Positions 26,415 through 35,766 of a DNA stretch of 64,000 nucleotides are shown here, one piece after another. Each line of letters starts with the position of its first letter. Position 1 is the first letter of the stretch. This stretch comes from Streptomyces longispororuber (lineage in GTDB: Bacteria; Actinomycetota; Actinomycetes; Streptomycetales; Streptomycetaceae): the NCBI RefSeq assembly GCF_014656095.1, contig NZ_BNBT01000002.1:1-64000 (forward strand), in the 5' to 3' direction. Under the pieces are notes generated by a model. It was not told where the DNA came from. It worked only from the letters and a program-made list of their open reading frames with translations, and did not search any database. The position numbers and the translations under genes are program-made.

Positions 26415-27955
26415 ACCGGGGCACCGCCCGTGCCCCGCCCCGCGGCCGACGGCAGCCAGCGGGCGACGGCCACGGCGGTCAGCAGGGTGACGGCACCGGC
26501 GAGGGCCGCCGTCGCCGTCATGGCCTGGACGAAGGCGTGCCGGGCCTCGCCGAGGACCGCGAGGCGCAGCGCGGGCGGCAGCCCGGCCGCCTCGTCCGGG
26601 ACGGCCGGCAGGCTGTGCCGGGCGGCTTCGGTGACCCCACGCGGGGCCTGGAGCCCGGCCGGCGCGTCGACGAACAGCGACGTGAACACGGACGAGAGCA
26701 GGCTGCCCTGGACGGCCACGCCGAGCGCGGAGCCCACCTGGCGGGTGGCGTCGTTGACGGACGAGCCAAGGCCGGCCCGCTCGGTGGGTACGGAGTCCAT
26801 CACGGACTCCGTACCGGCGGCGGCGACCAGTCCGGCGCCGAGTCCGGCGATCACCTGGAACAGGGCGCACCGCGCGTACCCCGAGGTGTCCGTGGTGGTC
26901 GTCCAGACGACGAAGGACGCCGCGACCACGAGCAGGCCGGTGACGACCGTCGCCTTGACGCCCCACCGGCGCTGGGTGAGCACCGCCGCGGCCGCCCCGA
27001 GGGCGAGACCGCCGGGCAGCGGCAGCGTCCGCACCCCGGCCGCCGAGGGGCTGTACCTCAGTACGCCCTGGAGGTACAGGGTCAGCACGAACAGCGCGCC
27101 GAACAGGGCGAACGACATCAGGGCCAGCGCGGTCGCGGCCCACCCCACCCCGGGGCGCGCCAGCAGCTCCAGCGGCAGTATCGGCGCGGGCGTCCGCTTC
27201 TCCCAGCCGACGAACCCGGCGAGCAGCGCTCCGCCCAGGACGAGCGCCCCGGCCACCGTGAGGCTCGTCCAGCCGGCGTGCGGGGCCTGGATGACGGCCC
27301 ACACGAGGACGAGCAGCCCGCCCGTGGACAGCGCGGCGCCGACGAGGTCGAACGTCGCGTCGCGGCGGCCGTGGGACTCCGGTACGACCAGCAGCGCGGC
27401 CGCGACGATCACCACGGCCAGCGGCAGGTTGATCCAGAAGGCGGCCCGCCACGAGGAGTGCTCGACCACCCAGCCGCCGACGACCGGGCCGCTCAGCCCG
27501 CCCAGGCCCCCGACGGCGGCCCACGCGGCGATCGCCCGGCGGCGCAGCTCCGGCTCCGGGAACAGGCCGTGCAGCACCCCGAGCGTGGCGGGCATCAGCA
27601 GCGCGGCGCCCGCGCCCATTCCGCAGCGGGCCAGCGCCACCTGCCAGGGCTCCTCGGCCACGGCCCCGTGGACCGAGGCCAGTGCGCAGGCGGTGACGCC
27701 GAGGACGAAGCAGCGCCTGCGTCCCCACCGGTCGGTGAGCGCGCCGACGGCCAGCACCGTGCCTCCGAGCACCAGGGCGTAGCCGTCGACGATCCACTGC
27801 ACCTGTGCCGTGCTGGCGCCGAGGCCGTCGCGCAACTGCGGCACGGCGACGTTGAGCACCGTGAGGTCCACGCCCAGCATGAACAGGCCCAGACACATGA
27901 CGCCCGCCGCCGGGCCCCGGCGCGCGCCGGGGCCCGGCGCGAGGGGCACGCTCAC
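26381..27955 (-). CDS. DHA2-type MFS multidrug exporter, 524 aa
   Basis: Fourteen-helix EmrB/QacA-like transporter. Motif A is LTDRWGRRRCFVLG. The first helix carries the typical LFMLGVDLTVLNVAVPQLRD, and QWIVDGYALVLGG is present. Motif C lies in the WAAVGGLGGLSGPVVGGWV region. The N-terminus is uncertain: GTG 27955 and GTG 27949 are both possible and the ORF is open to 28276. Substrate unknown. The final 34 bp overlap the convergent glycosylase-like gene. Confidence 0.88.
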   Translation of the reverse strand: MSVPLAPGPGARRGPAAGVMCLGLFMLGVDLTVLNVAVPQLRDGLGASTAQVQWIVDGYALVLGGTVLAVGALTDRWGRRRCFVLGVTACALASVHGAVAEEPWQVALARCGMGAGAALLMPATLGVLHGLFPEPELRRRAIAAWAAVGGLGGLSGPVVGGWVVEHSSWRAAFWINLPLAVVIVAAALLVVPESHGRRDATFDLVGAALSTGGLLVLVWAVIQAPHAGWTSLTVAGALVLGGALLAGFVGWEKRTPAPILPLELLARPGVGWAATALALMSFALFGALFVLTLYLQGVLRYSPSAAGVRTLPLPGGLALGAAAAVLTQRRWGVKATVVTGLLVVAASFVVWTTTTDTSGYARCALFQVIAGLGAGLVAAAGTESVMDSVPTERAGLGSSVNDATRQVGSALGVAVQGSLLSSVFTSLFVDAPAGLQAPRGVTEAARHSLPAVPDEAAGLPPALRLAVLGEARHAFVQAMTATAALAGAVTLLTAVAVARWLPSAAGRGTGGAPVQPVRSEAGQT

Positions 27956-28406
27956 GGGCCTCACGCGGCCGGCTCCCCGCCCTCGGCCGGCCCGTACGCG
28001 CCGCCGCGGGTGTCCGACAGGCCGTCGAAGGGTGGCGCGAGCCGGTCCGCCCGCGCCGCCGTCCGGTGACGCCTCCACGGGGCGCCCTTCCTCGATCTCC
28101 CCGGCATCCGGCTCAGCACGCTGCGACTCCCCTCGCTCCAGCACGTCGGCATGGCCGCCCAGCCGCGGCGGAGGTCCGCACGGGGCCGCGCCCGGCCCCA
28201 CGGTCGGCAGAGGGTCACCGTGGCGGCGCGGCACGGCAAAGGAAACGCACAGCGCCGCACCGCGCCCGGCTTTCACCGGAACGAGCCACCTCCCGCCACC
28301 CCGCGGCCGACATGTCCATAAGTGAGCGGCGCGTTCGCGAAGTGGCTTACAAAGGGAGGGATTTACTCAAGGGGATTCTTCGAGCTGCACCTCACAGGAG
28401 GCTCTG
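27956..28406. other. 451-bp divergent intergenic region
   Basis: On the minus strand the frame of the MFS gene stays open to 28276, but the translation is Arg/Gly/Pro-rich without family similarity, so I treat it as noncoding. Near the plus-strand gene the sequence becomes AT-richer (28340-28385, CTTACAAAGGGAGGGATTTA), probably its promoter. No clear -35/-10 pair could be assigned. Confidence 0.4.
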
Positions 28407-29207
28407 ATGGCGGGACGTGCCGAGGCGGTCGAATCGATGGAGCAGCTCGCCGTCGGCTGGCGGGCCCTGGTGCTCGACCGCGACGCGGCCGCCGATGTGC
28501 GGGACCTGCCGGGCATCGCGGTCCGCTGGGCCGACTGCCGGTTCGCCTTCTGGAACTGCGTGACACTGACCGAGGCCGACGCGGACGCGGGACTGCTCGC
28601 ACAGCGCCTGGGCGAGGCGGCGGAGATCATGCGCGCCAAGGAGCACCCCGGTTTCCTGTGGCTCTTCGAGGACCTGCTCGATCCCGAGGCGCGCGCGGGC
28701 GCCCGGTCGGCCGCCGAGAAGGCGGGCTTCACGTACGCCTTCCCCGGCACCGGCATGGCCGGGGACCTCCTGCCCCTGCCCGAGCCGTCCCACCCCGAGC
28801 TGACGTTCGTCCGCGTGACCACGGACGAGCAGGTGCGGGCGTACGCGGACCTCAACGCGCGCGCCTACGGCTTCCCGCTGGAGGACGGCCGCGACGGGCT
28901 CGTCGGGTCCGCGCTGTGGACGAGCCAGGTGTACGCGTACCTCGGGGTGCGGGACGGGGTCCCGGTGACCTGTGCCGCGACGGTGGAGACGGACGGCCGC
29001 CTGTTCGTGGTGCTCGTCGCCACGGATCCGCGGTGGGAGCGGCGGGGCTACGGTGAGGCGGTGACGCGCAAGGCGCTGTACGAGGGCGGCCGGGCCACCG
29101 GCCTGACCCGCGCCACGCTGCACGCGACGGCGGCCGGGGCGCCGGTCTACCCCCGCATCGGTTTCGAGCCGAACACGCCGATCCACTTCTACGGCCTGAA
29201 GGACTGA
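28407..29207 (+). CDS. GNAT family N-acetyltransferase, 266 aa
   Basis: The C-terminal half has the acetyl-CoA fold: VYAYLGVRDGVPVTCAATVE, then LFVVLVATDPRWERRGYGEA with the RRGYG pyrophosphate loop, then TLHATAAGAPVYPRIGFEP. The N-terminal 120 residues resemble the divergent GNAT half of two-domain actinobacterial proteins. ATG 28407 follows AGGAGG at ideal distance. Substrate unknown. Confidence 0.88.
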   Translation: MAGRAEAVESMEQLAVGWRALVLDRDAAADVRDLPGIAVRWADCRFAFWNCVTLTEADADAGLLAQRLGEAAEIMRAKEHPGFLWLFEDLLDPEARAGARSAAEKAGFTYAFPGTGMAGDLLPLPEPSHPELTFVRVTTDEQVRAYADLNARAYGFPLEDGRDGLVGSALWTSQVYAYLGVRDGVPVTCAATVETDGRLFVVLVATDPRWERRGYGEAVTRKALYEGGRATGLTRATLHATAAGAPVYPRIGFEPNTPIHFYGLKD

Positions 29208-29264
29208 GCCCTCCGACCCGCGCCCGGGTGGCGGGGCCGGGGGCGGCGGCGTAGACCTGGGTCC

Positions 29265-29459
29265 ATGAGCGAGGACAAGACGACGTGGCATCCCGGCGAG
29301 GTCGTGCCCTCCAGCGGGATCTACGAGTGCGACTGCGGCGGGGAGCACCACTGGAGCACCGACGTGAAGGGGCACCGGTTCCCGCCGCTGCCGTCGGGGT
29401 GCGCGGGTGAGTACTGGAAGCTGGACAAGCGTGCCCACCCCGATGAAGAAGCCCCCTGA
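29265..29459 (+). CDS. small Cys/His protein, 64 aa
   Basis: Contains YECDCGGEHHWSTDVKGHRF and PSGCAGEYWKLD: three Cys and three nearby His suggest a metal-binding knuckle. I do not recognise the family. The translation is compact and non-repetitive and the ORF has a normal start, supporting a real gene. Confidence 0.65.
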   Translation: MSEDKTTWHPGEVVPSSGIYECDCGGEHHWSTDVKGHRFPPLPSGCAGEYWKLDKRAHPDEEAP

Positions 29460-29543
29460 CCTCGCGCCACTGCTCTCCCGCCCGACACATCCCCATACCT
29501 AATTTTTCGCTATTTTTCCGACACAGACGGGTACATCCCTTTT

Positions 29544-29903
29544 ATGGAAGCAACGGAATGGGAACTGGCCGTCACCCACACGACCCACCTCTTCATGTGG
29601 ATCGCCGGACTGGTCGTGGTCGCGGTCCTCATCGGCGCGTTCATCTGGGGGCGCCGGGTCCAGGCACGCGAGTCCAGGCGGCCCACCCCGGAGGAGCAGC
29701 CGAAGCTGCCGCCCGACGGCCCCGTCAGGGAGATCCGGGAGTACCGCGACGCGGACGAAGTGCCGCACGACGGGGGCTGGCTCACCCCGCACGAGCTCAA
29801 GGAGGGGTACGGCACGTCGAGCACGCACCCCAGCCCCTCCCAGGACGAGGCCGACCACAGGAAAGGCAGGAACAGCAGCTTCGGCGGCGGTGGCCTGGGC
29901 TGA
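29544..29903 (+). CDS. small membrane protein, DUF6479-like, 119 aa
   Basis: One transmembrane helix near the N-terminus (residues 16-36, LFMWIAGLVVVAVLIGAFIWG) followed by a basic stop-transfer and a long disordered tail containing DEVPHDGGWLTPHELKEG, which resembles DUF6479 proteins as I recall them. The upstream 60 bp are AT-rich with two T-runs (29501-29518). GGGTAC at 29528-29533 lies only 10 bp from the ATG, with no RBS; a stress-sigma promoter giving a nearly leaderless mRNA is possible but weak. Confidence 0.7.
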   Translation: MEATEWELAVTHTTHLFMWIAGLVVVAVLIGAFIWGRRVQARESRRPTPEEQPKLPPDGPVREIREYRDADEVPHDGGWLTPHELKEGYGTSSTHPSPSQDEADHRKGRNSSFGGGGLG

Positions 29904-29949
29904 TTCCGCGCGTCGGCTTCACCTTCGGAAAGGTGGTGACTCGACAGCC

Positions 29950-30261
29950 ATGACGGAATCCACCCCGGCACCGACGCACACCCCCTCGGACCAGCAGGTC
30001 GTCGAACGGCTGGTCCCGGCGTGGCTCGCGGAGGCGGCGGAGCACGCGCCGCGAGCGGCGGACCACGCGGAGCAGGCGTGGCGGGAAGGCCGCCTGTCCG
30101 CCGACGCGGCGCGAGAGCTGGCCGACTGGGCCACGGCCCGCGTCACGGACACGGCCTTCAACGAGGACGAGGGGCCCGTGCGGGAGGGACACACCCGCGT
30201 GACCGTGGCCGACAAGGAGGCCGTGCACCGGTGGCTCAGGGCCCGGGGTCACGACATCTGA
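29950..30261 (+). CDS. small helical hypothetical protein, 103 aa
   Basis: Soluble and Ala/Glu-rich: VERLVPAWLAEAAEHAPRAA, then WATARVTDTAFNEDEG, then VTVADKEAVHRWLRARGH. It is probably all-helical. It follows the DUF6479-like gene by 46 bp with a purine-rich RBS (GGAAAGG), so cotranscription is likely. No function is assigned. Confidence 0.7.
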   Translation: MTESTPAPTHTPSDQQVVERLVPAWLAEAAEHAPRAADHAEQAWREGRLSADAARELADWATARVTDTAFNEDEGPVREGHTRVTVADKEAVHRWLRARGHDI

Positions 30262-30397
30262 CACGGGCACCCCGCCCCGGCCACCGCCGCCTCCGGCTCA
30301 GCGCCCCTGGTCCCGCGCCCCCGGCCGCACTCCCCCGACCCCGCACCTCCCGCCCCGCTCCCCCGGCCCGCCCCCGGCCCCGTTCCTGCGGCCGGGC

Positions 30398-31207
30398 TCA
30401 GGGGCGCCGCCACTCGTCGCTCCGGAGGTGCGAGCCGGCCTGCGGCCCCATGCGCAGCATGCCGCCGTCCGCGACCCAGGACGCGCCCGTGACGTACGAC
30501 GCGTCGGGACCGGCGAGGAAGGCGATGACGGCGGCGATCTCACGGGCGTCACCCGGGCGGCCGAGCGGGATCCCGGGGCGCTGCTCCTTGTGCACGTCCG
30601 TGTCCTCCTGCCCGGTCATGGGGGTGGCGATCTCGCCGGGCGCGACGGAGTTGACGGTGATGCCGTGCTCCGCGAGTTCGAGCGCCATCACCTGGGTGAG
30701 CAGGCCGAGGCCGCCCTTGGCGGCGCAGTAGGGGGCCGCGCCCACGCGGGGCTGGTGCTCGTGCACCGAGGTCACGTTCACGATGCGGCCGCCGCTCCCC
30801 TGCCGGATCATGCGGCGCGCGGCGCGCTGGCCGCACAGGAACGGGCCGACGAGGTCGACGTCGATGACGTGCTGGACGTCCTCGTGCGTCAGGTCGAGGT
30901 ACGGGGTGGCGGTGCCGGTGCCGGCGTTGTTGACCAGGACGTCGACCCGGCCGAGCTCTTCGGCGAGGTCGTCGATGACCTGCGCCGCCTCCGCCGGGCG
31001 GGACAGGTCCATCTGGGCGACGGCCGCGCGCCGGCCGTGCCGGCCGACCTCCCGGGCCGTCTCCTCGGCGCCTTCGTGGTCGCCGTGCCAGGTGATCCCG
31101 ATGTCGAGCCCGGCCTCGGCGAGGCGGACGGCGGTGGCCCGCCCGATGCCGGAGTCGGCGCCCGTGATGAGGGCCACTCGGGGGGAAGAAGGGGTGGACG
31201 CGGTCAC
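30398..31207 (-). CDS. short-chain dehydrogenase/reductase, 269 aa
   Basis: Classical SDR: cofactor motif TGADSGIGRATA (residues about 15-26), DVLVNNAGTGT, catalytic Ser in NVTSVHEHQPR, YxxxK as Y-C-A-A-K in APYCAAKGGLGLL, and PGEIATPM after it. Arg-rich replacement near strand 2 suggests NADP(H). The start is GTG 31207 with GGAGGT upstream. It converges with the 29950 gene. Substrate unknown. Confidence 0.93.
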   Translation of the reverse strand: MTASTPSSPRVALITGADSGIGRATAVRLAEAGLDIGITWHGDHEGAEETAREVGRHGRRAAVAQMDLSRPAEAAQVIDDLAEELGRVDVLVNNAGTGTATPYLDLTHEDVQHVIDVDLVGPFLCGQRAARRMIRQGSGGRIVNVTSVHEHQPRVGAAPYCAAKGGLGLLTQVMALELAEHGITVNSVAPGEIATPMTGQEDTDVHKEQRPGIPLGRPGDAREIAAVIAFLAGPDASYVTGASWVADGGMLRMGPQAGSHLRSDEWRRP

Positions 31208-31336
31208 GGGACCTCCAGGGTTTCGACTGCGGACGACGTACGGGTTTCCCCGGGTGCCCCCTCCACACGGCCCGGGATCACCCACCCATTCAGCCCGGAA
31301 GGTGAGCAATACGACGATTAGGGGGATTCATATCCC

Positions 31337-31591
31337 ATGACCTCTTCGACGAATCCGAACCCGGAACCGAACCCGGATCCGGACCCGCAGAGCACCACAG
31401 GCCTGGACGCCGGTGGGAGCGTCCCTCCCGGGGAGACCCCGCCCGCGGAGAGCAGCATGCCGGGAGCGGGCCCCCGCGAGGTGCACAATCCGCCGAAAGG
31501 ATGGGCCAAGGGACCCCTCACCCTGATCATCGGCATGGTGGTGCTGGTGGCCGCCTTCTTCCTCGTCTACGCGCTCGTCCTGCTCCTCTGA
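31337..31591 (+). CDS. small tail-anchored membrane protein, DUF6480-like, 84 aa
   Basis: Disordered Pro/Asn/Asp-rich N-terminus (NPNPEPNPDPDP), then GPREVHNPPKGWAKGPLTL and a C-terminal helix LIIGMVVLVAAFFLVYALVLLL. This layout matches the DUF6480 proteins I remember from Streptomyces. GGGGGA precedes ATG 31337. It converges with the monooxygenase gene (stops 22 bp apart). Confidence 0.75.
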   Translation: MTSSTNPNPEPNPDPDPQSTTGLDAGGSVPPGETPPAESSMPGAGPREVHNPPKGWAKGPLTLIIGMVVLVAAFFLVYALVLLL

Positions 31592-31613
31592 CGCGCCCGG
31601 CCGCCGTGCGCCC

Positions 31614-33008
31614 TCACCCCGGCCGGCGGGTGAGGGACCGGCGCGCCACCTTGGCGATCACGGACGGGCGCAGCAGCAGCGACGGCGGGGCCATCATGTT
31701 CAGCACCCGCACGAACCGGGCCCACACGTCCGGGTCGTGGACGGCGACCGCGAGGACCTGCCGGTTGTACCAGTGCGCGAAGCGCGCCGAGCGCGGTTGG
31801 CCGTCTCCGGGTGCCCACATGAGGTCCGAGCTGCTGGCCAGGGTCCAGGGCACCTTGATGAGCGCGGCGGCGCCGCGCTGGTAGGCCCGGCTGAGCCCGT
31901 CGAGGTCCCGTGTGCCGGCCCGGCGCTCGCGCAGCAGCCGGGCGAGCAGCTCCGCTTCGAGCACGGCGACGGTGAGCCCCTGGCCGTACACGGGGTTGAA
32001 CAGGCAGACCGCGTCGCCGACCGCGAGCAGCCGCTCGGGCCAGCGGGCGTTCTTGTGGTGCAGCCGCCACTCGTTGCCGGGGTTGGTGTAGCGGTGGATC
32101 TCCCCTTCCCGGGTGCCGTTCTTGATCTGTTCGGCGAGGCGCGGGTTGTCCAGGGAGCGGGCGAAGTCGAGGTAGCCGTCGTCGTCGGCGGGCGGCACGT
32201 GCCGCTCGAAGCCGAACAGCGAGCTCATCCAGCGGTGCCGCTCCACGGCGAGCACCACCCCGCCGCGCGGCACGCCGGGCGCGAAGGTCATCTGGTACGC
32301 GATGTCGAAGTCCTGGCTGTCCCGCGGCGGGCGGGCGTAGGACGCGGACGTGTAGGTGATCTTCGCCTTGACGACGGCCTTGCCGGACACCGGCAGGCCC
32401 GCGTCGCCGAGCCAGCGGTCGACGGACGTGGAGCGGCCGGAGGCGTCGACCACCAGGTCGGCGGTGACCTCGGTCGGCCCGTCGGCGTCGGGCCCGCGGT
32501 AGCGGACGCGGTCGAGGCGGCCGGGGCCGCTGCCCGTGACCGTCTCGCAGCGGGTGCCGGGCAGCAGCCGGACCCGGGCCAGCGCCGACACCCGCTGCCG
32601 CAGTTGCCGTTCGAGCTCGTCCCGGGTGCAGGTCTGGATGGGCACGCCGACCGGGTCGCGGGGCGCGTAGCCGGTGGGCAGCAGGAAGCTGATGCGCTCG
32701 CCGTAGTCGAAGACGGGGGCGCCCAGCTCCTCCAGCTCCGACCGGAGGCCGGGGAAGAGCCGTTCCAGGACGTCGCCGCCCCGGGCGAGCAGCGCGTGGG
32801 CGTGGTAGCCCTGCGGGACGTGCGGGTGCACGCCGGTGTCCGGGCCGACCGGGTCGCGCTCCAGGACGAGGACCTCGGCGAAGTGGTCGGCCAGGACCCG
32901 CGCGGTGACAAGCCCGGCGTACCCTCCCCCGACCACGACGGCCCGCTCCCACGGGGTGTCGCTCGCGAGGCTGTCCTTGCTCCCGGCGCTCCCGGCGCTC
33001 TTGGCCAT
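31614..33008 (-). CDS. FAD-dependent oxidoreductase/monooxygenase, 464 aa
   Basis: N-terminal FAD site AVVVGGGYAGLVTARVLADH, the intermediate DAGRST-like VVDASGRSTSVDRWL, and the second FAD motif LLAVGDAVCLFNPVYGQGLT. This matches the 2-polyprenyl-6-methoxyphenol hydroxylase/halogenase-like superfamily. There is no WxWxIP halogenase motif. ATG 33008 is preferred because residues before it are not conserved-looking; the RBS (GAGAGGAAC) is somewhat distant. Its substrate is unknown. Confidence 0.88.
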   Translation of the reverse strand: MAKSAGSAGSKDSLASDTPWERAVVVGGGYAGLVTARVLADHFAEVLVLERDPVGPDTGVHPHVPQGYHAHALLARGGDVLERLFPGLRSELEELGAPVFDYGERISFLLPTGYAPRDPVGVPIQTCTRDELERQLRQRVSALARVRLLPGTRCETVTGSGPGRLDRVRYRGPDADGPTEVTADLVVDASGRSTSVDRWLGDAGLPVSGKAVVKAKITYTSASYARPPRDSQDFDIAYQMTFAPGVPRGGVVLAVERHRWMSSLFGFERHVPPADDDGYLDFARSLDNPRLAEQIKNGTREGEIHRYTNPGNEWRLHHKNARWPERLLAVGDAVCLFNPVYGQGLTVAVLEAELLARLLRERRAGTRDLDGLSRAYQRGAAALIKVPWTLASSSDLMWAPGDGQPRSARFAHWYNRQVLAVAVHDPDVWARFVRVLNMMAPPSLLLRPSVIAKVARRSLTRRPG

Positions 33009-33237
33009 GGCCTGTCGTTCCTCTCGGGCGGACTCCGCTGACGCTCCATCGTCCACCCTGCACGGGCACGTGGCGGAGGAGCGCACGGAAGCACACGCCG
33101 CCGCGCGCCCGCGGCAGTGTCCGGATCGCGTCGGCCGCGCCCGCCCCCGGGCTCCCCGTACTCCCAGGTACTCCCAGGGACGTTCCGCCCAAGACCGCAC
33201 CTGTCCTGCCCTGTTCTCCGACTGGCATGATCAGCGC

Positions 33238-33993
33238 GTGACTGACGCACTCGCACGCACGGGCGGCCCCGCGCACGGCACGTACGTCCTGTTCGACGTC
33301 GACGGGACGTTGATCGACGCGGTGGCCAACCAGCGCCGGGTCTGGGCGACATGGGCGGAGCGGTACGGCCTCGACGTCGATGAGGTCCACCGGGTCGCGC
33401 TGCGCACCCGCCCCGTGGAGACCTTCGCGCAGGTCGCCGCGGACCGCGACCCCCGCGCGTGCCTGGCCCTGCTGCACGCGCTGGAGGACGAGGACGTCCG
33501 GTCCGGCCACTACGCGGCCTTCGACGGCGCGGCGCGCCTGCTGCGCGAACTACCCGCGGGCGCCTGGGCGTTGGTGACCTCGAACTACGAGCACCGGGTC
33601 CGCGGCCGCTTCCTGCGGACGGGGCTGCCGGTGCCCGAGGTCGTCGTGGACGCCGCCGCGGTCGAGGAGGGCAAGCCGTCCCCCGCGCCCTACCTGCTGG
33701 CCGCCGCGCGGCTGGGCGCCGCGCCGGAGGACTGCCTGGTCGTCGAGGACGCGCCGTCCGGCGTGGAGGCCGGGCTGCGCGCCGGGATGACGGTGTGGGG
33801 CGTGAACGCCGCGGTCGCGGTCAAGGGCGTGCACCGGCACTTCACCGGCCTGCGCGAGGCCGTCCCGCACATCCTGGCTCACGCGTCCGCCCGGGGCCGG
33901 GCCGTCGGCTCCTCCCGCCGTCAGGCCGTGGGTTCCTCCGGCTCCGGGTCGTCGCTGCCCGACGCCGGCCGGGACCGCGGGGCCTCGCCCTGA
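33238..33993 (+). CDS. HAD superfamily hydrolase, phosphoglycolate phosphatase-like, 251 aa
   Basis: All four HAD motifs are present: FDVDGTLID (nucleophile Asp), VTSNYEH (motif II), EEGKPSPAPY (Lys) and CLVVEDAPSGVEAG (acidic motif). The cap domain is the C1 alpha type. Start GTG 33238 has no RBS; CATGAT ends 6 nt before it, so the transcript may be leaderless. The C-terminal 30 residues (Ser/Gly-rich) extend beyond the fold and overlap the convergent acidic-protein gene. Confidence 0.9.
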   Translation: MTDALARTGGPAHGTYVLFDVDGTLIDAVANQRRVWATWAERYGLDVDEVHRVALRTRPVETFAQVAADRDPRACLALLHALEDEDVRSGHYAAFDGAARLLRELPAGAWALVTSNYEHRVRGRFLRTGLPVPEVVVDAAAVEEGKPSPAPYLLAAARLGAAPEDCLVVEDAPSGVEAGLRAGMTVWGVNAAVAVKGVHRHFTGLREAVPHILAHASARGRAVGSSRRQAVGSSGSGSSLPDAGRDRGASP

Positions 33994-34229
33994 CCGGCCC
34001 TGCCGGTGCCTGCCTCGTCCGTCTCGGGCACGTCCTCGCCGTCCGCCTCGCCTTCGTTCCGGCCGCCCCGGCCCGAGGTGCCCTCGGACTCCCGCTCGGC
34101 GTCCGGCTCGCCCGCGCCCTCCTCCAGGTCCCAGGGGTCCGGCTCGTCCGAGGCCTGCTGGTCGGGCAGGTCCCTGGGCACGGGCGGGCCGTCCTTGCCG
34201 GGGGACGGGGGGTTCTGGATGTTCTCCAT
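33921..34229 (-). CDS. acidic, intrinsically disordered protein, 102 aa
   Basis: Starts MENIQNPPSPGKDGPPVPRD and continues almost entirely with Glu, Asp, Gly, Pro and Arg. No fold or motif is evident. ATG 34229 has GGAGACC at a good distance. Its last 73 bp are antisense to the HAD gene. Similar acidic small proteins are common in streptomycetes without a known role. Confidence 0.65.
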   Translation of the reverse strand: MENIQNPPSPGKDGPPVPRDLPDQQASDEPDPWDLEEGAGEPDAERESEGTSGRGGRNEGEADGEDVPETDEAGTGRAGQGEAPRSRPASGSDDPEPEEPTA

Positions 34230-34484
34230 CGCTCGGTCTCCGTTCGTGGTTCGTGGCTCTGCCGGGGCCGCTCGGGACGCCCGGCGTGACGCGACCTGCG
34301 CGGCGCCACCTGCGTGAGGCGACCCGCGTAGCGCCACCCGCGGGGCGCGGCCCGCGTGGAGACGCGCGTACCCGCCGACGGCAGCGCGACACGGTGCCTC
34401 AGTCGCCGCGCCGGTCGTACGCGTCCGCCGCACGTTCGTACAGGACCGGCACCGGCACCGGCACGGAGGGGGTCGCGGCGGGTG

Positions 34485-35669
34485 TCACGGCTGCAGCAGC
34501 GTCTTGATCATCCCGTCCTCCTTGGCCTGGAACGTCCGGTACGCCTCCGGGCCCTCCTCCAGGGGCAGGCGGTGCGTCGCGAAGTCGTCCACGCCGAGCG
34601 GGTCGTCGTCCGTGAGCAGCGGCAGGATGTCGTCCACCCAGCGCCACACGTTGGCCTGGCCCATGCGGAGCTGGATCTGCTTGTCGAACATCGTGAGCAG
34701 CGGCATCGGGTCGGCGGCCCCGCCGTAGACGCCGGACAGCGAGACGGTGCCGCCGCGGCGCACGATGTCGATGGCGGCGTAGAGCGCGTTGAGCCGGTCG
34801 ACGCCGACGCGCTCCATGAGCTTCTCCGCCAGGGCGTCGGGCAGCAGGCCCACGCCCCACTGCGCGGCCTTCGCCACCGGCGCCCCGTGCGCCTCCATGC
34901 CCACCGCGTCGATCACCGCGTCCGTGCCGCGCCCCTGCGTCAGCTCGCGGATCGCGTCCCCGATGTCCTTGCCGTGCCGCCGCAGGTCGAGGGCCTTGAC
35001 CCCGTCCCGGCTCGCCCGGCTCAGCCGGTCGGGCACCAGGTCGACGCCGACGACCAGGCTCGCGCCCTGGTGCAGCGCGATCCGGGCCGCCATGGCACCG
35101 ATGGGGCCGAGCCCGAGGACGGTGACGGTGCCGCCGGGCGGGATGTTCGCGTAGTCGACGGCCTGCCAGGCGGTGGGCAGCACGTCGGACAGGTAGACGT
35201 ACCGGTCGTCCGGCGGGCCCTCCGGCACCTTGATGGGCAGGGTGTTGCCGAACGGGACGCGCAGGTACTCGGCCTGGCCGCCGGGGACCTGGCCGTACAG
35301 CTTGGTGTAGCCGAACAGGGAGGCGCCGGTCCCCCGCTCCTTGACCTGGGTGGTCTCGCACTGCGAGTGCAGGCCGAGGCCGCACATGTAGCAGGTGCCG
35401 CAACTGACGTTGAAGGGCACCACGACGCGGTCGCCGACCGCCAGTTCGGTGACGCCCGGACCGATCTCCTCGACGATGCCCATCGGCTCGTGCCCCAGGA
35501 TGTCGCCCGGATCGAGGTAGGGCCCGAGGACCTCGTACAGATGCAGGTCGGAGCCGCAGATACCGGTGGACGTCGTCCGTACGACGATGTCGGTCGGCTC
35601 CTTGATCACGGGGTCGGGAACGGTGTCGACGCGCACGTCCCGCTTGCCGTGCCAGGTCAGTGCTCGCAT
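34485..35669 (-). CDS. zinc-dependent alcohol dehydrogenase, FdhA (formaldehyde dehydrogenase)-like, 394 aa
   Basis: MDR family enzyme. Catalytic zinc site: C38 in TGICGSDLHLYE, and GHE in LGHEPMGIVEEIG. Structural zinc Cys cluster: SCGTCYMCGLGLHSQC. Rossmann NAD motif: VTVLGLGPIGAMAARIA. The length near 390 and the QIQLRMGQANVWRW segment match the glutathione-independent formaldehyde dehydrogenase-like subgroup, so aldehyde dismutation or alcohol oxidation is likely. ATG 35669 has AGGAGG upstream. It shares direction with the flavodoxin-like gene 97 bp upstream. Confidence 0.92.
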   Translation of the reverse strand: MRALTWHGKRDVRVDTVPDPVIKEPTDIVVRTTSTGICGSDLHLYEVLGPYLDPGDILGHEPMGIVEEIGPGVTELAVGDRVVVPFNVSCGTCYMCGLGLHSQCETTQVKERGTGASLFGYTKLYGQVPGGQAEYLRVPFGNTLPIKVPEGPPDDRYVYLSDVLPTAWQAVDYANIPPGGTVTVLGLGPIGAMAARIALHQGASLVVGVDLVPDRLSRASRDGVKALDLRRHGKDIGDAIRELTQGRGTDAVIDAVGMEAHGAPVAKAAQWGVGLLPDALAEKLMERVGVDRLNALYAAIDIVRRGGTVSLSGVYGGAADPMPLLTMFDKQIQLRMGQANVWRWVDDILPLLTDDDPLGVDDFATHRLPLEEGPEAYRTFQAKEDGMIKTLLQP

Positions 35670-35766
35670 CAGTGCCTCCTGTGGGTGGCTCGTACCGGGA
35701 AGTCGTACGGCCCCGGGTCTCCCGCCGGGCCGGGACCATGCCCGGGGCGGGGGCCGGGGCGGCGGG

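Noticed and set aside
27961..28276. N-terminal extension or separate gene upstream of the MFS gene
   Set aside because: Low-complexity translation without an RBS or similarity; more likely the promoter region.
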